The translations under genes and the position numbers were made by a program. The notes beneath the pieces were generated by a model. It was not told the DNA's origin. It worked only from the letters and a program-made list of their open reading frames with translations, and ran no database searches. From Isoetes taiwanensis (lineage: Eukaryota; Streptophyta; Lycopodiopsida; Isoetales; Isoetaceae), in contig JAJEKV010000010.1 in NCBI GenBank assembly GCA_021234155.1, positions 15,882,275 through 15,946,274 of the forward strand: 64,000 nt of DNA, given 5' to 3'. Of this stretch, positions 47,201 to 59,434 are shown piece after piece (the stretch's first letter is position 1; each line of letters opens with the position of its first letter).

Positions 47201-49090
47201 AAAATAGCTTTGCTATAGCTAATTTGCCAGAAGGCACAGGTCGCAGGTAACAGGAGTTCTGGTCGCAGATCGTAACAGAGGATTCCTTGGAGATGGGGCA
47301 AGCAGAGGAAGTGGCACCGCTCCGCAAAACCCGGAGCACGATTGCGTGATATAATCTTAAGCGAATAGTAACGTAATTTAAAGCTACTAGTTATTACGTA
47401 TTACCAACAAATAAGACCAGCCATAAGTTGGGGCAGAAAAGTGTTGAGCTATCAATGCTGTAAAATATTATAATACAATATGAGCGAGGTTCCTTCTTCC
47501 TTCCATAAAGGTGTGCATAGGTGGTGATGTATTCATAATTGACAAACAAAACCTTGGGTTGTATCCATAATTGATAAACAAAACCTGTTGTAACCATCCA
47601 TCTAGTTACTAAATGTGAACAAACAACTTATCTATCATTTATTAGAAGATATAGCATTTCCTTTGGAAAAAATTATGATGCATGCATATTTAGGGATTTG
47701 AACCCTCATTTGTCCGCAGCATGATCCAAACACATGAAAGAATTGACAATGCTTATAATGAAAAATATAGTAGGAGTTGTTAGATTGTAAAAGCAAAAGA
47801 CAAAGAAATCATAAAAAACTAACTTATGACGCTTCAAAAAATATATAATGACTAACTATAGCAGAAATACCATTAAAGTTCAAGCTCATAACGAATGATA
47901 TGCAGCAGCATATTTCACCAAGGTTTCAATATGGTAAATGGTTCTTTCTTCGTATGCTATTTCCATAAATATTTACTTCTCTCTTATTGATATGAGATTC
48001 ATTAAGAAACACGATATGTTTAAAAAAAGGATTGATTGTCAATTGATGAGGGAGTTCCTCATAACTAATTGTTTAGAATAACGTTAGAAGCGCTACATCA
48101 GCGCTAACACAAATCCTCTCAAAATTTTACAAATAAGTATGAATGAACAAACACGAAGGCATATTTGCATGAAGCATCTGTGTCTGCTAGGCGTGCCAAG
48201 AATTTTAAAATACCCATGAAGTATATCTTGTCCATCAAAATAAAAAACATGCAAGATAATTTATCATAAGTAGAATAAGAATGCTGTCTCACAAAGACTA
48301 TCCATGAGGTTTGGATGTATACAATGATAGATTTGGATGATAAGAAGAGTGTCATTGCTGGTCACAATTAAAATATCTGAAATAGAACATCTTAATGATG
48401 ATAATATTAGATTCGAACGAGGGATTTGTCTCACAAGACATAATAATAAAGTTTTATTCGTCATTTTGGCTTAGGTGGAGTCTTATAAGACTGCAATGTA
48501 AAGACGAACTGACCATAATGCCTTCAATTAGGAAAAGAAGTAAAGAGATTTAACTCGACCCAAGTGCATATCCTACATGTACACATTATAGGGCAGTTGT
48601 ATGGATTAGATTGATATCCATGTAAGTAGCTAACTTAATATTTTTCTCACTGGTATCGCCCGTATCTACTCGATCTTGCTATTTCATCTTGGTGTTACTA
48701 TATTTATGGCTTCTAAAACCCATTTACTGACATCAGCAGAATACTATTTTGGCATACGAATACCCCCTCAAACCATACAAAACCATATGTAATACCCGCT
48801 CCATTCTTCATTTGCACAAGATAATTCATTTACAAGTCGTATTTAATTAAAGTGGGACTCATTCCATTCCCATTTTTTTTCGGAACCCTGTTAATTTACA
48901 TAAAAAGGAGCACCCAGGCCGAAAACTATCCTTAATTGAATTTTTTGTCTAAAACTCAGATCCAAGCTTTGCTCCGGTTTTTCTCACGGTTAGCGAAGTC
49001 GAGAACAAGAACAATGCAACCAAAACAAAGGAAATTCATTAAAGATTGAAACCAAAGATCTAGTTGAAAAAAGAATTTTTATTAATAAAT
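44250..49090. other. Gene-free or unrecognised stretch
   Basis: It contains a (CTAT)5 microsatellite at about 44309-44330 and isolated tRNA-B-box-like words on the minus strand, including AGGGTTCAAATCCCT near 47690-47705 and TTCGAATC near 48410, which may be old SINE pieces. ORFs at 45921-46178 and 46448-46825 are open but match no family I know. A GC-rich patch with GGCGGCTCCGCCAGC lies at 47090-47110. No gene is supported. Confidence 0.4.
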
Positions 49091-49689
49091 TGAATAGGTA
49101 CAATGTATTTTACATCTGGACGCAGAGACCATGGCGGCCTTCTTTCGCCACTGATTACATCATCGTGGTAGGTGGTCCACCTTAGGGGATTAACTTGCGG
49201 GCTTCTTCACGCCGACCGTAAGCCTTGGGGCAACCCGAAGAGTGTGGAATGCCTCACGTGGAGGTGCCTCTCGAGCTACCGAACCGACCTGTCCACCCGA
49301 CTTCTCCACTCGGGCCTCCGTGACCTTTCATCGAATATGCTCCTTCCCCAACCTCCGTGCATGTTATGCAATGCTTGCAAGATGCTTTGAGCTTCTGGAC
49401 TGTCTCTTTGTTCTTCTACCGTTTCTTTATCCCCGTGGTGTGCATGGCGCCTGAATTCGCGAGCAACCTTATCCCAAAGGTCGGGCAAGAGTGTAGCGTG
49501 TAGGGGATCCGTGCTTAATCCGGTATTTCTTCCGCCTTTGAGCGGATCGGTGCCGCTGGAGCGGTCTCGTGATGCCCGAAGCGGGATGCGGCCGGTGTCG
49601 ATCGTAATGCGAACCACACGAGCAAAGGAGAGTATGATTAACAATTATGGTGCCATTAGTCAAAACGAAGAAAAAGAATGTTGAAATCA

Positions 49690-50010
49690 AATTACAATGG
49701 AGAACATTCATTCCATACAACCGCATCCAATGACGAGGGAAAGTGAAAGTACAACCATTCTCATTAGAATATGGTTGCATCCAATCACACACCGGAAGCA
49801 TACGAATGGTTTCAGTCAACGAGACAACCGGTGCCTTTTTTCGACTCGAGAAGTCGAGAAAGGCCCGTGAAAACGAATGTACAAGCATTATCATAATAGA
49901 TTGTGGCTGCATCCCGGTCCACACAATCAAGCATACAAATGGTCTCATCATCGGGACAAGCATGCTTTTCTCGACTTCGTGAGTCGAGAAAGGCAAAAAT
50001 AAAACTCAAT
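49690..50010. repeat. ~130-bp tandem repeat with terminal hairpin motif
   Basis: Two and a half copies share GAATGTACAAGCATT-like, TGGCTGCATCC-like, CAAGCATACAAATGGT and GACAAGC words, and two of them end in a TCGACT...AGTCGAGAA hairpin at about 49838-49860 and 49968-49990. It lies in an apparent intron of the ParB-like gene. Confidence 0.7.
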
Positions 50011-50975
50011 ATACAAGTATATTCATTACAAAATGTTCAATACATGTGTTCACGTTTGTTTACAATATTCACACAATTTGACTATCTGAAAGCAGAGGTC
50101 ACTCTTCTTGTTCACCAAAATATTTGTCGTCCATAGCTTTCATGATCGCCTTGCTCTCCGGATCGGGTTCCGTGAGGCTCGATAGTTCCTAATCACATCG
50201 GGCGACAAGAATGGCAAAGAGGGATTCCGCCAAGACAGACACGGTCAGAAGGACAACCACCTATCCGTCTCATACTCTTCGGTCGATATGGCTTAGCAAT
50301 GATTGTATTTTTGCGGCGTTATGATAGCACTTGTAGGCGGAGTCGTCTATGATCAGCGTGTTGTGTTTGCCATAGTCCGGAATTGCTCATAAACCCTGTC
50401 CAGCCTTTTCACCATTATAGGCTTCCCCTTTGTGGTGGCTGGATCGAGGTCCGACACATGCTTTCGACCCTTTCGTTTCCCCCAAACGAACTTGAACTTC
50501 AAAACCGGAAGGCCGAGAACACCAAGAACATTGACAATATTTTTCTTTTGCTATACAAGACCATATGCCCACTTCAATCCAGTTCCGTGCACCATTCAAC
50601 AATTTCCTTAGCTCTAGGCCCCGGATACACTATTTTATGCTCCGTTTTGGTGGGATCTGCGAGGTGTTAATTCTCGGGGGACGTCTTTATCGTGGTATAC
50701 CGCAGCTAATACTCCATTGACGTCAAATATTACAAGCTTGGCGGGACCAAATTTGGATCGCTTGGAGTTTGGCTCGACCATATTTCCGGTTCATCGGGAT
50801 CCATATCTTGGGATCATTATCTTTTTAGGTCCTTTCTCGGGCCGTGAGCGGTGTCTTGCTCGATTGTCTTTGTGGAGTGCATTGTCATCCCGGGATGTGA
50901 ACCGCTAGATATTGACAATGATCCCGAGTCGTTGACATGGAACTCCCCGAAATGATATCCGCCGAAGGGAACGTT

Positions 50976-52957
50976 TTTCGACTCGCGAAGTCGAGAATGA
51001 AAAGAAAAGGTATTGCAAGGAACGAAGTTTTCTCGACTGTGAAGTCGAGAAACACCGATAGAGCAAAGTAAACTCACCTCAATCTCAGATTCTCAAGAAT
51101 GTGTTCAGCAAAGATTCGGTCTAAACCTTCGACATTCTCGCCTCACGCCGCCTTTGTCTCCCTCGCCCTCGCCGCCTTTATCGCTTCCATTTGTCTTCCT
51201 CCCCTTGAAATGCTCATGAAGCAGATCCAGATATGACCGGATGGTTTCTACCATGTCCTTATTTCCAACCACGGATATAGGTTTCATTCCAAACAAAGAT
51301 AGCCCCCGAGAGAACAAGGCCATTCATGTACCACTCGCGATACAATTTGATCTTCCTCACCAAGCTGGTTATGAAGTACTTGATAACCCTTGGCCGGATA
51401 GGAATTCTATGTATAGGACCCGCCGCACCATCTTTGCCGACTTTGTCCATCGATGGAACATCCTCCATAACCGCCCCCCCTTCCAGGGTTCCATCTGCTC
51501 TTGAGAGATCATGAACCTGTCGAGATAATGATGTTCGCTAGACCACCACTTATCCAGGTCTATAGCCGATCTTGAAATCAAAACCAAAACTATATTGGCA
51601 AAGCTTGGTGCCTTCGGCAAGCCAAGTCTACACGCATGATCAAGTTCGTATATGGAGTACATGATCCTGTTGGTGAAGTTAATATCAGCTGCCCATTGGG
51701 AGACAGCAGTTGTCTGATTGCCCGGCATGCAAAAGACAAGGAAACTGAAAGTATCCAGGTCGGTCATGTCCAGACACGTCTTGTACCACTGCTCTATGTC
51801 AGCTTTGTCATAAAAAAGGGTGGGGTCTTCGATCATATTGATGGCAAATAGTGCCACGGGTCCAGGTGCGCCTGCACCACCAAATCCCTTTGTGTCCCAA
51901 AGTTACGTAAAATGGGGAGCTATCGTCGGACTTAAATGGGACCACCCCGAATCCAAGCTTCCTCTTCAGAATTGCCATAGCACGTTCAGGGAAAGGAAGG
52001 GTTTTGACGTTACGCTTCAGCTTGGTGTTGATGTAGGGTTGACATAGACGGTTCAATTCCTTCATGTCTTCCTCATCAAGGGCAGCCTTTTCCTTGTAAT
52101 AATCAAAATCATGGTATTCATTAGATGCAACGCTGCGTAACTCGTGATGCCTTCTTCTAACGCACGCCGTCTCTTTAGGGACCGTGGCATAATCCTTTAA
52201 GCGCCCCGCATTTTAGAACTCCTAGTCTTCCTTAGCGAGGATTGTTCCATCCAAGGTTACGCCTTTGTAGGTCAAGCGTTTCTTTTGTCCGTCGTGCCCT
52301 CAGATCCTCTTCATGAACCGCTTGTCGAACAACTTGGGGTCCGGCACGGATGGAAATTCTCCATTGCTGTCCTTCAGCCTTTGCCTCTTGTCCATTGAGC
52401 CCATATCTGAGTCCATTTCTCCCGTGACCGCCTCGGTGCTAAGAATGAGGTCATATTGGTCCGAGAGAGACTCCCCCGCCTTTCCTTGGTGTTCTCTTCT
52501 TCTTCTCCTCTTCATCCTCTCCCTCATCATCTTCCACGGCCCTCAGTGAGAACATATCTGCAGAGTTTCTCAAAGGTCTTCCACTTATCCGAGGGAGCCC
52601 CTGTTTCCTTTAGGGGCCGAGGACAACCCAATGCTTTCCATCTTTGTTCGAGCGTGTATGATCCGGCGGGATACGGGCAAGCATTCGGGCCAATGTCCCA
52701 ATGTCAGAGCATGAAAGTATCTACAAACACCCAAGGTAAACACTAAATAGTAGCCCCGAAGTAGAAGAAAATTACTCGCGAGTCGAGAAAGTCCCTTGAA
52801 TGTCTAATTTTCTTTTACTTCTTTCGGGTTTTCGACTTCAGCGAGTCGAGAAAAGCAATGCATCCTTTGATTTTCGTGTTCCTCCGGCTTTCGAAAATCC
52901 CGGTGATAATCGGGAAATGTTAGGATGGTAGGGCTTTTTCGACTCGAAGTCGAGAAT
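50976..52957. repeat. Dispersed short hairpin motif TTCTCGACT..AGTCGAGAA (central set)
   Basis: Near-palindromic 21-24-bp motifs occur at about 50976-50997, 51029-51051, 52771-52789 (half), 52829-52852 and 52936-52957, each with 8-10-bp arms and a short variable loop. They fall in the non-coding gaps between the coding pieces of the ParB-like gene. Similar motifs occur at 49.8-50.0 kb and 60.1-60.6 kb. Confidence 0.75.
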
Positions 52958-54639
52958 GGAAAGAATCGAGTTATTTACCTTACGTATCGCACTCGGCCGC
53001 TATTGTGTTCGCGGGTATACGCTGGCCAGCTCGGTTCTCGGCATCTCCATTTGAAAGAACTCGCACTCTCGCTTGGCATATCTATCCTTGATCCTTTTGC
53101 GGCACCTCCTTCTCCGTCCGCAATACTTGGCGCCCATCGAATGCCGACCGCCCACTACCCGTAACCGGACGTCTTTTCCCTTCAAGGTCTTCCTCGGACT
53201 TCCGGTGAACAACCGACCGGCCGATCTGGCGAAAGGTATGACATCCACGGGCATTGGATGCGCAGCGGGATGTCGCACCATCAGGTTCAGAATCTCCAGC
53301 ATGTGTGCTGTATTAAATTCCCTGTGGTTGAACAAGACGGCATCTCCCGTGCAGACCTTCAGGTGTCTGATGTCCAAGGGCAGCTTGTGTGCTATTCCCA
53401 ACGGATAATACTGAGCCAGCCGCTCCATTTTCTGTGCCCCTCTTTGTGAAATCCTGATCTGCTCATCTGGATCCATTAGTTGGGAGTCGACCATATCTTC
53501 GTCTGCTTCATCATCTGATTCCTCCCGTGTGGTGTCATCTTCTCCATCTTTGGTCTTGTCCGGACTTTTTTCTGTATGAACCACAACTTCCCTCCCCACT
53601 GCAGAGTGTTGTAGAGTCTTCAGCACAGTAGAAGTGAAACTCCCCGTATTGAACAGTTTTTCCCTGACTCTGGAAATCTCCATTTCAAGCTCCCTGGATG
53701 TTAGGGTTCCGGCCTCCTTCATCCCTTCCAGATCCTTCCACCCAAGGTTCTGACAATTTAAAGGCGCCGGCCTTTTGTCGGTGCCCTTCGTCTTGCTCAT
53801 GGAAGAGTGAGAATAATTCGAAACTGATAATTTTTTGGTGTGATAAAACTTACTCTTCTGGCAGTCTTCGACATGTAGTGTTAGATGCTTTGAATCTGGC
53901 GCTGAGATGGAGAGCACAACACCGATTTTCTTGTACTTGTCTCCGGAGCTCTCCCTTTGGTGGAGAAACAGATCTTTCTCCTTCCCACTTGCTGATACCT
54001 CGACATACCACCAAGAATCTGCTGGTGTGTCAAGAAGCTCGTCTCCGGTCCCTCGATGGCCGAAGAATGGAGTTCGCCGCTGATCACTAGTGAGTCCGCG
54101 GTGAATGCCGCAAAGACGAAAAAGGATGGATCGCTTAAGGTATTCCCGACCAAAGAAAAACCTCGAGCTCACCCGAGGAGCCTGTTTTTTCTTCTTCTTG
54201 CCGCTTAGAACCAAGATCCTCTCCCGCTCCTAGCGCTTCTTGGGGCCGGAGTCGCCATGTCTCGTATGCCCCTCATCCTCTTTCCCCGCCGAACCCTTTC
54301 GTAAATTAAGTTTCCTCCGTGGCGTTGTAAGTTTTAGGACTGCATGTAAAAAGATCGGGCGTGTTCTTTAATTTGAATTTAAGGACATGCAATTTTTAAG
54401 AAAAAAGTGGGCTAAGGGTACAAAGACGGCCGCCTTTTAGCCCGCCCAAACACTATTTCGAAATTGAATCACATCAAGGGACTTAGTGAGCGGGCGTAGT
54501 TTATCTTCACTGCGGCATTGGCGACTTTGAGTTCGAGGCGCAGCATCGATCGTAGCGACTTCCGAATGGCGCCACGACGCGGTAAGCCGCTAACGCCATG
54601 CTTTGTGTGTTTTTCCCGACCGCGTCCATTGCAAGCGAG

Positions 54640-54871
54640 TTGATTTGATCGATGAGCACGGAGCTAAGGTAGGAAGCGGAGAGGAGCCGCCAAACACGGA
54701 ACTCTACATCCGCCGCGCGCCATGGAGGCGAGGGGATACGCCGAGAATCGCAGCGATGATACAAGTATTAGATGTAATACACTCTTGATGAGACCGACAG
54801 AAGAAGCAAAGACTCTAGGTGAGGCTGCGGGATCCGTGATACAGTGGCCCAAGGAATTACTGCGTGAAGAG
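54640..54871 (+). pseudogene. DUF8039-like exon, copy 1 (damaged)
   Basis: Coding-like on the plus strand, ending LGEAAGSVIQWPKELLREE at GAG/GTGAGT (54871/54872). This resembles the end of a domain common in plant transposon and Ulp1-type proteins (usual pattern GxxxxWPxxLL). The upstream part is broken by indels relative to the next two copies. Confidence 0.45.
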
Positions 54872-55087
54872 GTGAGTTTCAGAGATGCCTATGTTATTTC
54901 GCTTGTAGAACATGGATCGGGGGTTGAGAGATGCTCGGCAAGGAAACAATGGATCGGGGGTAAAGAACAGTTCCGTTTTAGGTGTATTTTTTCATGGAAT
55001 GTTTTCTTGGAATGTTGTACATAGATCAGGGTAGGTCTAAGGCCCAGGAGATGCGGTTCAAATGCATCCTCTTGTAGTTAGTCGGAG

Positions 55088-55172
55088 GGGCCTCCACCTA
55101 GTCGGAACCACTCCTCTTCGCAATATTCGAGGAAGATGGTTCGAAGGAGAGTGGCTCAGACAGGCTAGAGGC
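55088..55172. repeat. ~85-bp imperfect hairpin
   Basis: GGCCTCCACCTAGTCGG and its approximate complement near 55155 (CAGACAGGCTAGAGGC) pair, with CTCCTCTTCG against CGAAGGAG inside and a ~20-nt loop. Equivalent hairpins lie at 57479-57565 and 59873-59957 in the other units. Confidence 0.65.
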
Positions 55173-55752
55173 ACTTGGGACTAAAAACAGGAGAATACAA
55201 AGTGCAGTAGTTGTAGAGAATGCAAGCCTTGGCTTCCTCTCTGTGGTTTCCCTGTGGTTAGTTGTAGAGGCCTCCACCCAGTCCGAACCCCTCCCCTTCG
55301 CAATCATTAGAGGTAATTTGAGATCTCTTTTTGTCCCCATAAGAATCCTCCAATAGAATGAGTACTCTACATCAAACTGCAATTAATGCAGCATTAACAA
55401 CTTCATTGCTGTCGTTTTTTCCCTATAACTTTTGATCTACTCATGAAAATGCTGCGGCGTTTGTTGCATTAGATGCAGAATGAAAATATCTTTAAAGTGA
55501 TATATGGTTATGATGTATTTCAATACAAGCCATATGTGTTAACCTTAAAAAATATGGTTTTTTGCTCTTTTCTTATATATTTACATCCCAAAAGATATAA
55601 CAATGGATTGTCATTAGAAAGATCTTGAGGAGACGAATCCATTGCCACAAATAGTGTTCGAATCGGAGTTTTTGATCAAAAGTTATAGTAGAAAAATGAC
55701 ACTGCAAAAGTTAGTTAGAACTGCATTAATTACTGCTGCCATATAATACTGG

Positions 55753-56652
55753 AGACCTTCAGGTGTCTGATGTCCAAGGGCAGCTTGTGTGCTATTCCCA
55801 ACGGATAATACTGAGCCAGCCGCTCCATTTTCTGTGCCCCTCTTTGTGAAATCCTGATCTGCTCATCTGGATCCATTAGTTGGGAGTCGACCATATCTTC
55901 GTCTGCTTCATCATCTGATTCCTCCCGTGTGGTGTCATCTTCTCCATCTTTGGTCTTGTCCGGACTTTTTTCTGTATGAACCACAACTTCCCTCCCCACT
56001 GCAGAGTGTTGTAGAGTCTTCAGCACAGTAGAAGTGAAACTCCCCGTATTGAACAGTTTTTCCCTGACTCTGGAAATCTCCATTTCAAGCTCCCTGGATG
56101 TTAGGGTTCCGGCCTCCTTCATCCCTTCCAGATCCTTCCACCCAAGGTTCTGACAATTTAAAGGCGCCGGCCTTTTGTCGGTGCCCTTCGTCTTGCTCAT
56201 GGAAGAGTGAGAATAATTCGAAACTGATAATTTTTTGGTGTGATAGAACTTACTCTTCTGGCAGTCTTCGACATGTAGTGTTAGATGCTTTGAATCTGGC
56301 GCTGAGATGGAGAGCACAACACCGATTTTCTTGTACTTGTCTCCGGAGCTCTCCCTTTGGTGGAGAAACAGATCTTTCTCCTTCCCACTTGCTGATACCT
56401 CGACATACCACCAAGAATCTGCTGGTGTGTCAAGAAGCTCTGTCTCCAGTCCCTCGATGACGAAGAACGGAGTTCGGCCAGTGATCACTAGTGAGTCCGC
56501 GGTGAATGCTGCAAGACGAAAGGATGGATCAGTTAAGGTATTCCGACCAAAGAAAAACCTCAGAGCTCACCTGAGGAGCCTGTCTTTTTCTTCTTGCTGC
56601 CGCTAGAACCAGCATCCCCTCCGGCGCCTCGCTTCTTGGACGGAGTCGCCAT
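55753..56652 (-). pseudogene. Copy 2 of the 5' part of the ParB-like gene
   Basis: Exon 1 is 56652-56571 (MATPSKKRG, then GSKKKKTGSS, a lysine-rich nuclear-signal-like segment). The intron has GTGAGC...TTGCAG borders, and exon 2 starts at 56508 and reads FTADSLVITGRTPFFVIEGL onward through the acidic linker. It stops after LDIRHLK, before the ParB-like part. This copy shows the true gene start and first intron, which are obscured in copy 1, where the acceptor CAG reads CGG. Confidence 0.75.
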
Positions 56653-57041
56653 GTCTGTATGCCCCCTCATCCTCTTCCTGCTCGAACCCTTCTGTAAATT
56701 AAGTTTCCTCCGCGCGTTGTAAGTTTTAGGACTGCATGTAAAAAAGATCGGGCGTGTTCTTTAATTTGAATTTAAGGACATGCAATTTTTTAAGAAAAAA
56801 AGTGGGCTAAGGGTACAGCACGGTCGCCTTTAGCCCGCCCAAACACTATTTCGAAATTGAATCACATCAAGGGACTTAGTGAGCGGAGCGTAGTTTATCT
56901 TCACTGCGGCATTGGCGACCTTGAGTTCGGAGGCGAGCATCGACTGTAAGCGACTTCCGGAATGGCGCCGCGACGCGGTAAGCTGCTAACAGCGCCATGC
57001 TTTGTGTGTTTTTCCTGACCGCGCGTCCTATTGCAAGCAGT

Positions 57042-57264
57042 TGATTTGATCGATGAGCACGGAGCTAAGGTAGGAAGCGGAGAGGAGCTGCCAAACACGG
57101 GAACTCTACACTGCTGCGCCATGGAACGGGGATACGCGAGAATCGCAGTGATACAAGTATTAGATGCGAATACACTCTTGATGAGACCGACAGAAGAAGC
57201 AAAGACTCTAGGTGAGGCTGCGGGATCCGTGATACAGTGGCCCAAGGAATTACTGCGTGAAGAG
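57042..57264 (+). CDS. DUF8039-like exon, copy 2
   Basis: An open plus-strand stretch follows a CAG/TT acceptor-like site and ends at GAG/GTGAGT. It reads DLIDEHGAKVGSGEELPNTG, then ARIAVIQVLDANTLLMRP, then LGEAAGSVIQWPKELLREE. The alternation of GxxxxxG, RIxVxxV and WPxxLL resembles the DUF8039 domain of plant transposon-encoded proteins, known from general family knowledge. No following exon was found in the unit. It lies head-to-head with the ParB-like 5' end (390 bp apart), so a shared promoter is possible. Confidence 0.5.
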
Positions 57265-58145
57265 GTGAGTTTCAGAGATGCCTATGTTATTTCGCTTGTA
57301 GAACATGGATCGGGGGTTGAGAGATGCTCGGCAAGGAAACAATGGATCGGGGGTAAAGAACAGTTCCGTTTTAGGTGTATTTTTTCATGGAATGTTTTCT
57401 TGGAATGTTGTACATAGATCAGGCTAGGTCTAAGGCCCAGGAGATGCGGTTCAAATGCATCCTCTTGTAGTTAGTCGGAGGGGCCTCCACCTAGTCGGAA
57501 CCACTCCTCTTCGCAATATTCGAGGAAGATGGTTCGAAGGAGAGTGGCTCAGACAGGCTAGAGGCACTTGGGACTAAAAACAGGAGAATACAAAGTGCAG
57601 TAGTTGTAGAGAATGCAAGCCTTGGCTTCCTCTCTGTGGTTTCCCTGTGGTTAGTTGTAGAGGCCTCCACCCAGTCCGAGCCCCTCCCCTTCGCAATCAT
57701 TAGAGGTAATTTGAGATCTCTTTTTGTCCCCATAAGAATCCTCCAATAGAATGAGTACTCTACATCAAACTGCAATTAATGCAGCATTAACAACTTCATT
57801 GCTGTCGTTTTTTCCCTATAACTTTTGATCTACTCATGAAAATGCTGCGGCGTTTGTTGCATTAGATGCAGAATGAAAATATCTTTAAAGTGATATATGG
57901 TTATGATGTATTTCAATACAAGCCATATGTGTTAACCTTAAAAAATATGGTTTTTTGCTCTTTTCTTATATATTTACATCCCAAAAGATATAACAATGGA
58001 TTGTCATTAGAAAGATCTTGAGGAGACGAATCCATTGCCACAAATAGTGTTCGAATCGGAGTTTTTGATCAAAAGTTATAGTAGAAAAATGACACTGCAA
58101 AAGTTAGTTAGAACTGCATTAATTACTGCTGCCACATAATACTGG

Positions 58146-59045
58146 AGACCTTCAGGTGTCTGATGTCCAAGGGCAGCTTGTGTGCTATTCCCAACGGATA
58201 ATACTGAGCCAGCCGCTCCATTTTCTGTGCCCCTCTCTGTGAAATCCTGATCTGCTCATCTGGATCCATTAGTTGGGAGTCGACCATATCTTCGTCTGCT
58301 TCATCATCTGATTCCTCCCGTGTGGTGTCATCTTCTCCATCTTTGGTCTTGTCCGGACTTTTTTCTGTATGAACCACAACTTCCCTCCCCACTGCAGAGT
58401 GTTGTAGAGTCTTCAGCACAGTAGAAGTGAAGCTCCCCGTATTGAACAGTTTTTCCCTGACTCTGGAAATCTCCATTCCAAGCTCCCTGGATGTTAGGGT
58501 TCCGGCCTCCTTCATCCCTTCCAGATCCTTCCACCCAAGGTTCTGACAATTTAAAGGCGCCGGCCTTTTGTCGGTGCCCTTCGTCTTGCTCATGGAAGAG
58601 TGAGAATAATTCGAAACTGATAATTTTTTGGTGTGATAGAACTTACTCTTCTGGCAGTCTTCGACATGTAGTGTTAGATGCTTTGAATCTGGCGCTGAGA
58701 TGGAGAGCACAACACCGATTTTCTTGTACTTGTCTCCGGAGCTCTCCCTTTGGTGGAGAAACAGATCTTTCTCCTTCCCACTTGCTGATACCTCGACATA
58801 CCACCAAGAATCTGCTGGTGTGTCAAGAAGCTCTGTCTCCAGTCCCTCGATGACGAAGAATGGAGTTCGGCCAGTGATCACTAGTGAGTCCGCGGTGAAT
58901 GCTGCAAGACGAAAGGATGGATCAGTTAAGGTATTCCGACCAAAGAAAAACCTCAGAGCTCACCTGAGGAGCCTGTCTTTTTCTTCTTGCTGCCGCTAGA
59001 ACCAGCATCCCCTCCGGCGCCTCGCTTCTTGGACGGAGTCGCCAT
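58146..59045 (-). pseudogene. Copy 3 of the 5' part of the ParB-like gene
   Basis: Same structure as copy 2: start at 59045, first intron borders preserved, truncated after LDIRHLK. It differs from copy 2 by only a handful of substitutions (for example Glu to Gly in SRELGMEISR). It is a recent tandem duplicate. Confidence 0.75.
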
Positions 59046-59434
59046 GTCTATATGCCCCCTCATCCTCTTCCTGCTCGAACCCTTCTGTAAATTAAGTTTC
59101 CTCCGCGCATTGTAAGTTTTAGGACTGCATGTAAAAAAGATCGGGCGTGTTCTTTAATTTGAATTTAAGGACATGCAATTTTTTAAGAAAAAAAGTGGGC
59201 TAAGGGTACAGCACGGTCGCCTTTAGCCCGCCCAAACACTATTTCGAAATTGAATCACATCAAGGGACTTAGTGAGCGGAGCGTAGTTTATCTTCACTGC
59301 GGCATTGGCGACCTTGAGTTCGGAGGCGAGCATCGACTGTAAGCGACTTCCGGAATGGCGCCGCGACGCGGTAAGCTGCTAACAGCGCCATGCTTTGTGT
59401 GTTTTTCCTGACCGCGCGTCCTATTGCAAGCAGT

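Larger units (their letters stand above)
49090..54258 (-). pseudogene. Large element gene with ParB-like and possible methyltransferase-like regions, broken
   Basis: The minus-strand gene starts at 54258 in the MATPSKKRG context seen cleanly in the later copies. The main exon (about 54113-52980) holds an acidic linker (ESDDEADEDMVDSQLMDPDE) and a ParB/sulfiredoxin-like stretch: FNHREFNTAHMLEILN, then PMPVDVIPF, then VRLRVVGGRHSMGA at about 53139-53165. Later coding pieces at about 52719-52250, 52130-51860 and 51857-51380 include FSFLVFCMPGNQTTAVSQW, IYELDHACRLGLPKAPSFAN and FHRWTKSA, followed by an FxSGxG-like end. That order loosely recalls ParB-adenine-methyltransferase fusions, but the expected DPPW appears as DPTL. 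A last piece lies at 49640-49280. Many small indels break the frame. Function inferred only. Confidence 0.5.

Noticed and set aside
47640-47760. Possible tRNA gene on the minus strand (AGGGTTCAAATCCCT)
   Set aside because: Only the T-arm is recognisable; no acceptor, D or anticodon stems could be paired.
53698-54090. Plus-strand ORFs of 120-130 codons at 53.7, 56.1 and 58.5 kb
   Set aside because: They are antisense shadows of the minus-strand ParB-like gene exon, repeated because the unit is triplicated.
53000-54214. Bacterial contamination, suggested by the ParB-like motif
   Set aside because: The gene has GT-AG introns, lies within plant-type repeats and is tandemly duplicated with them.
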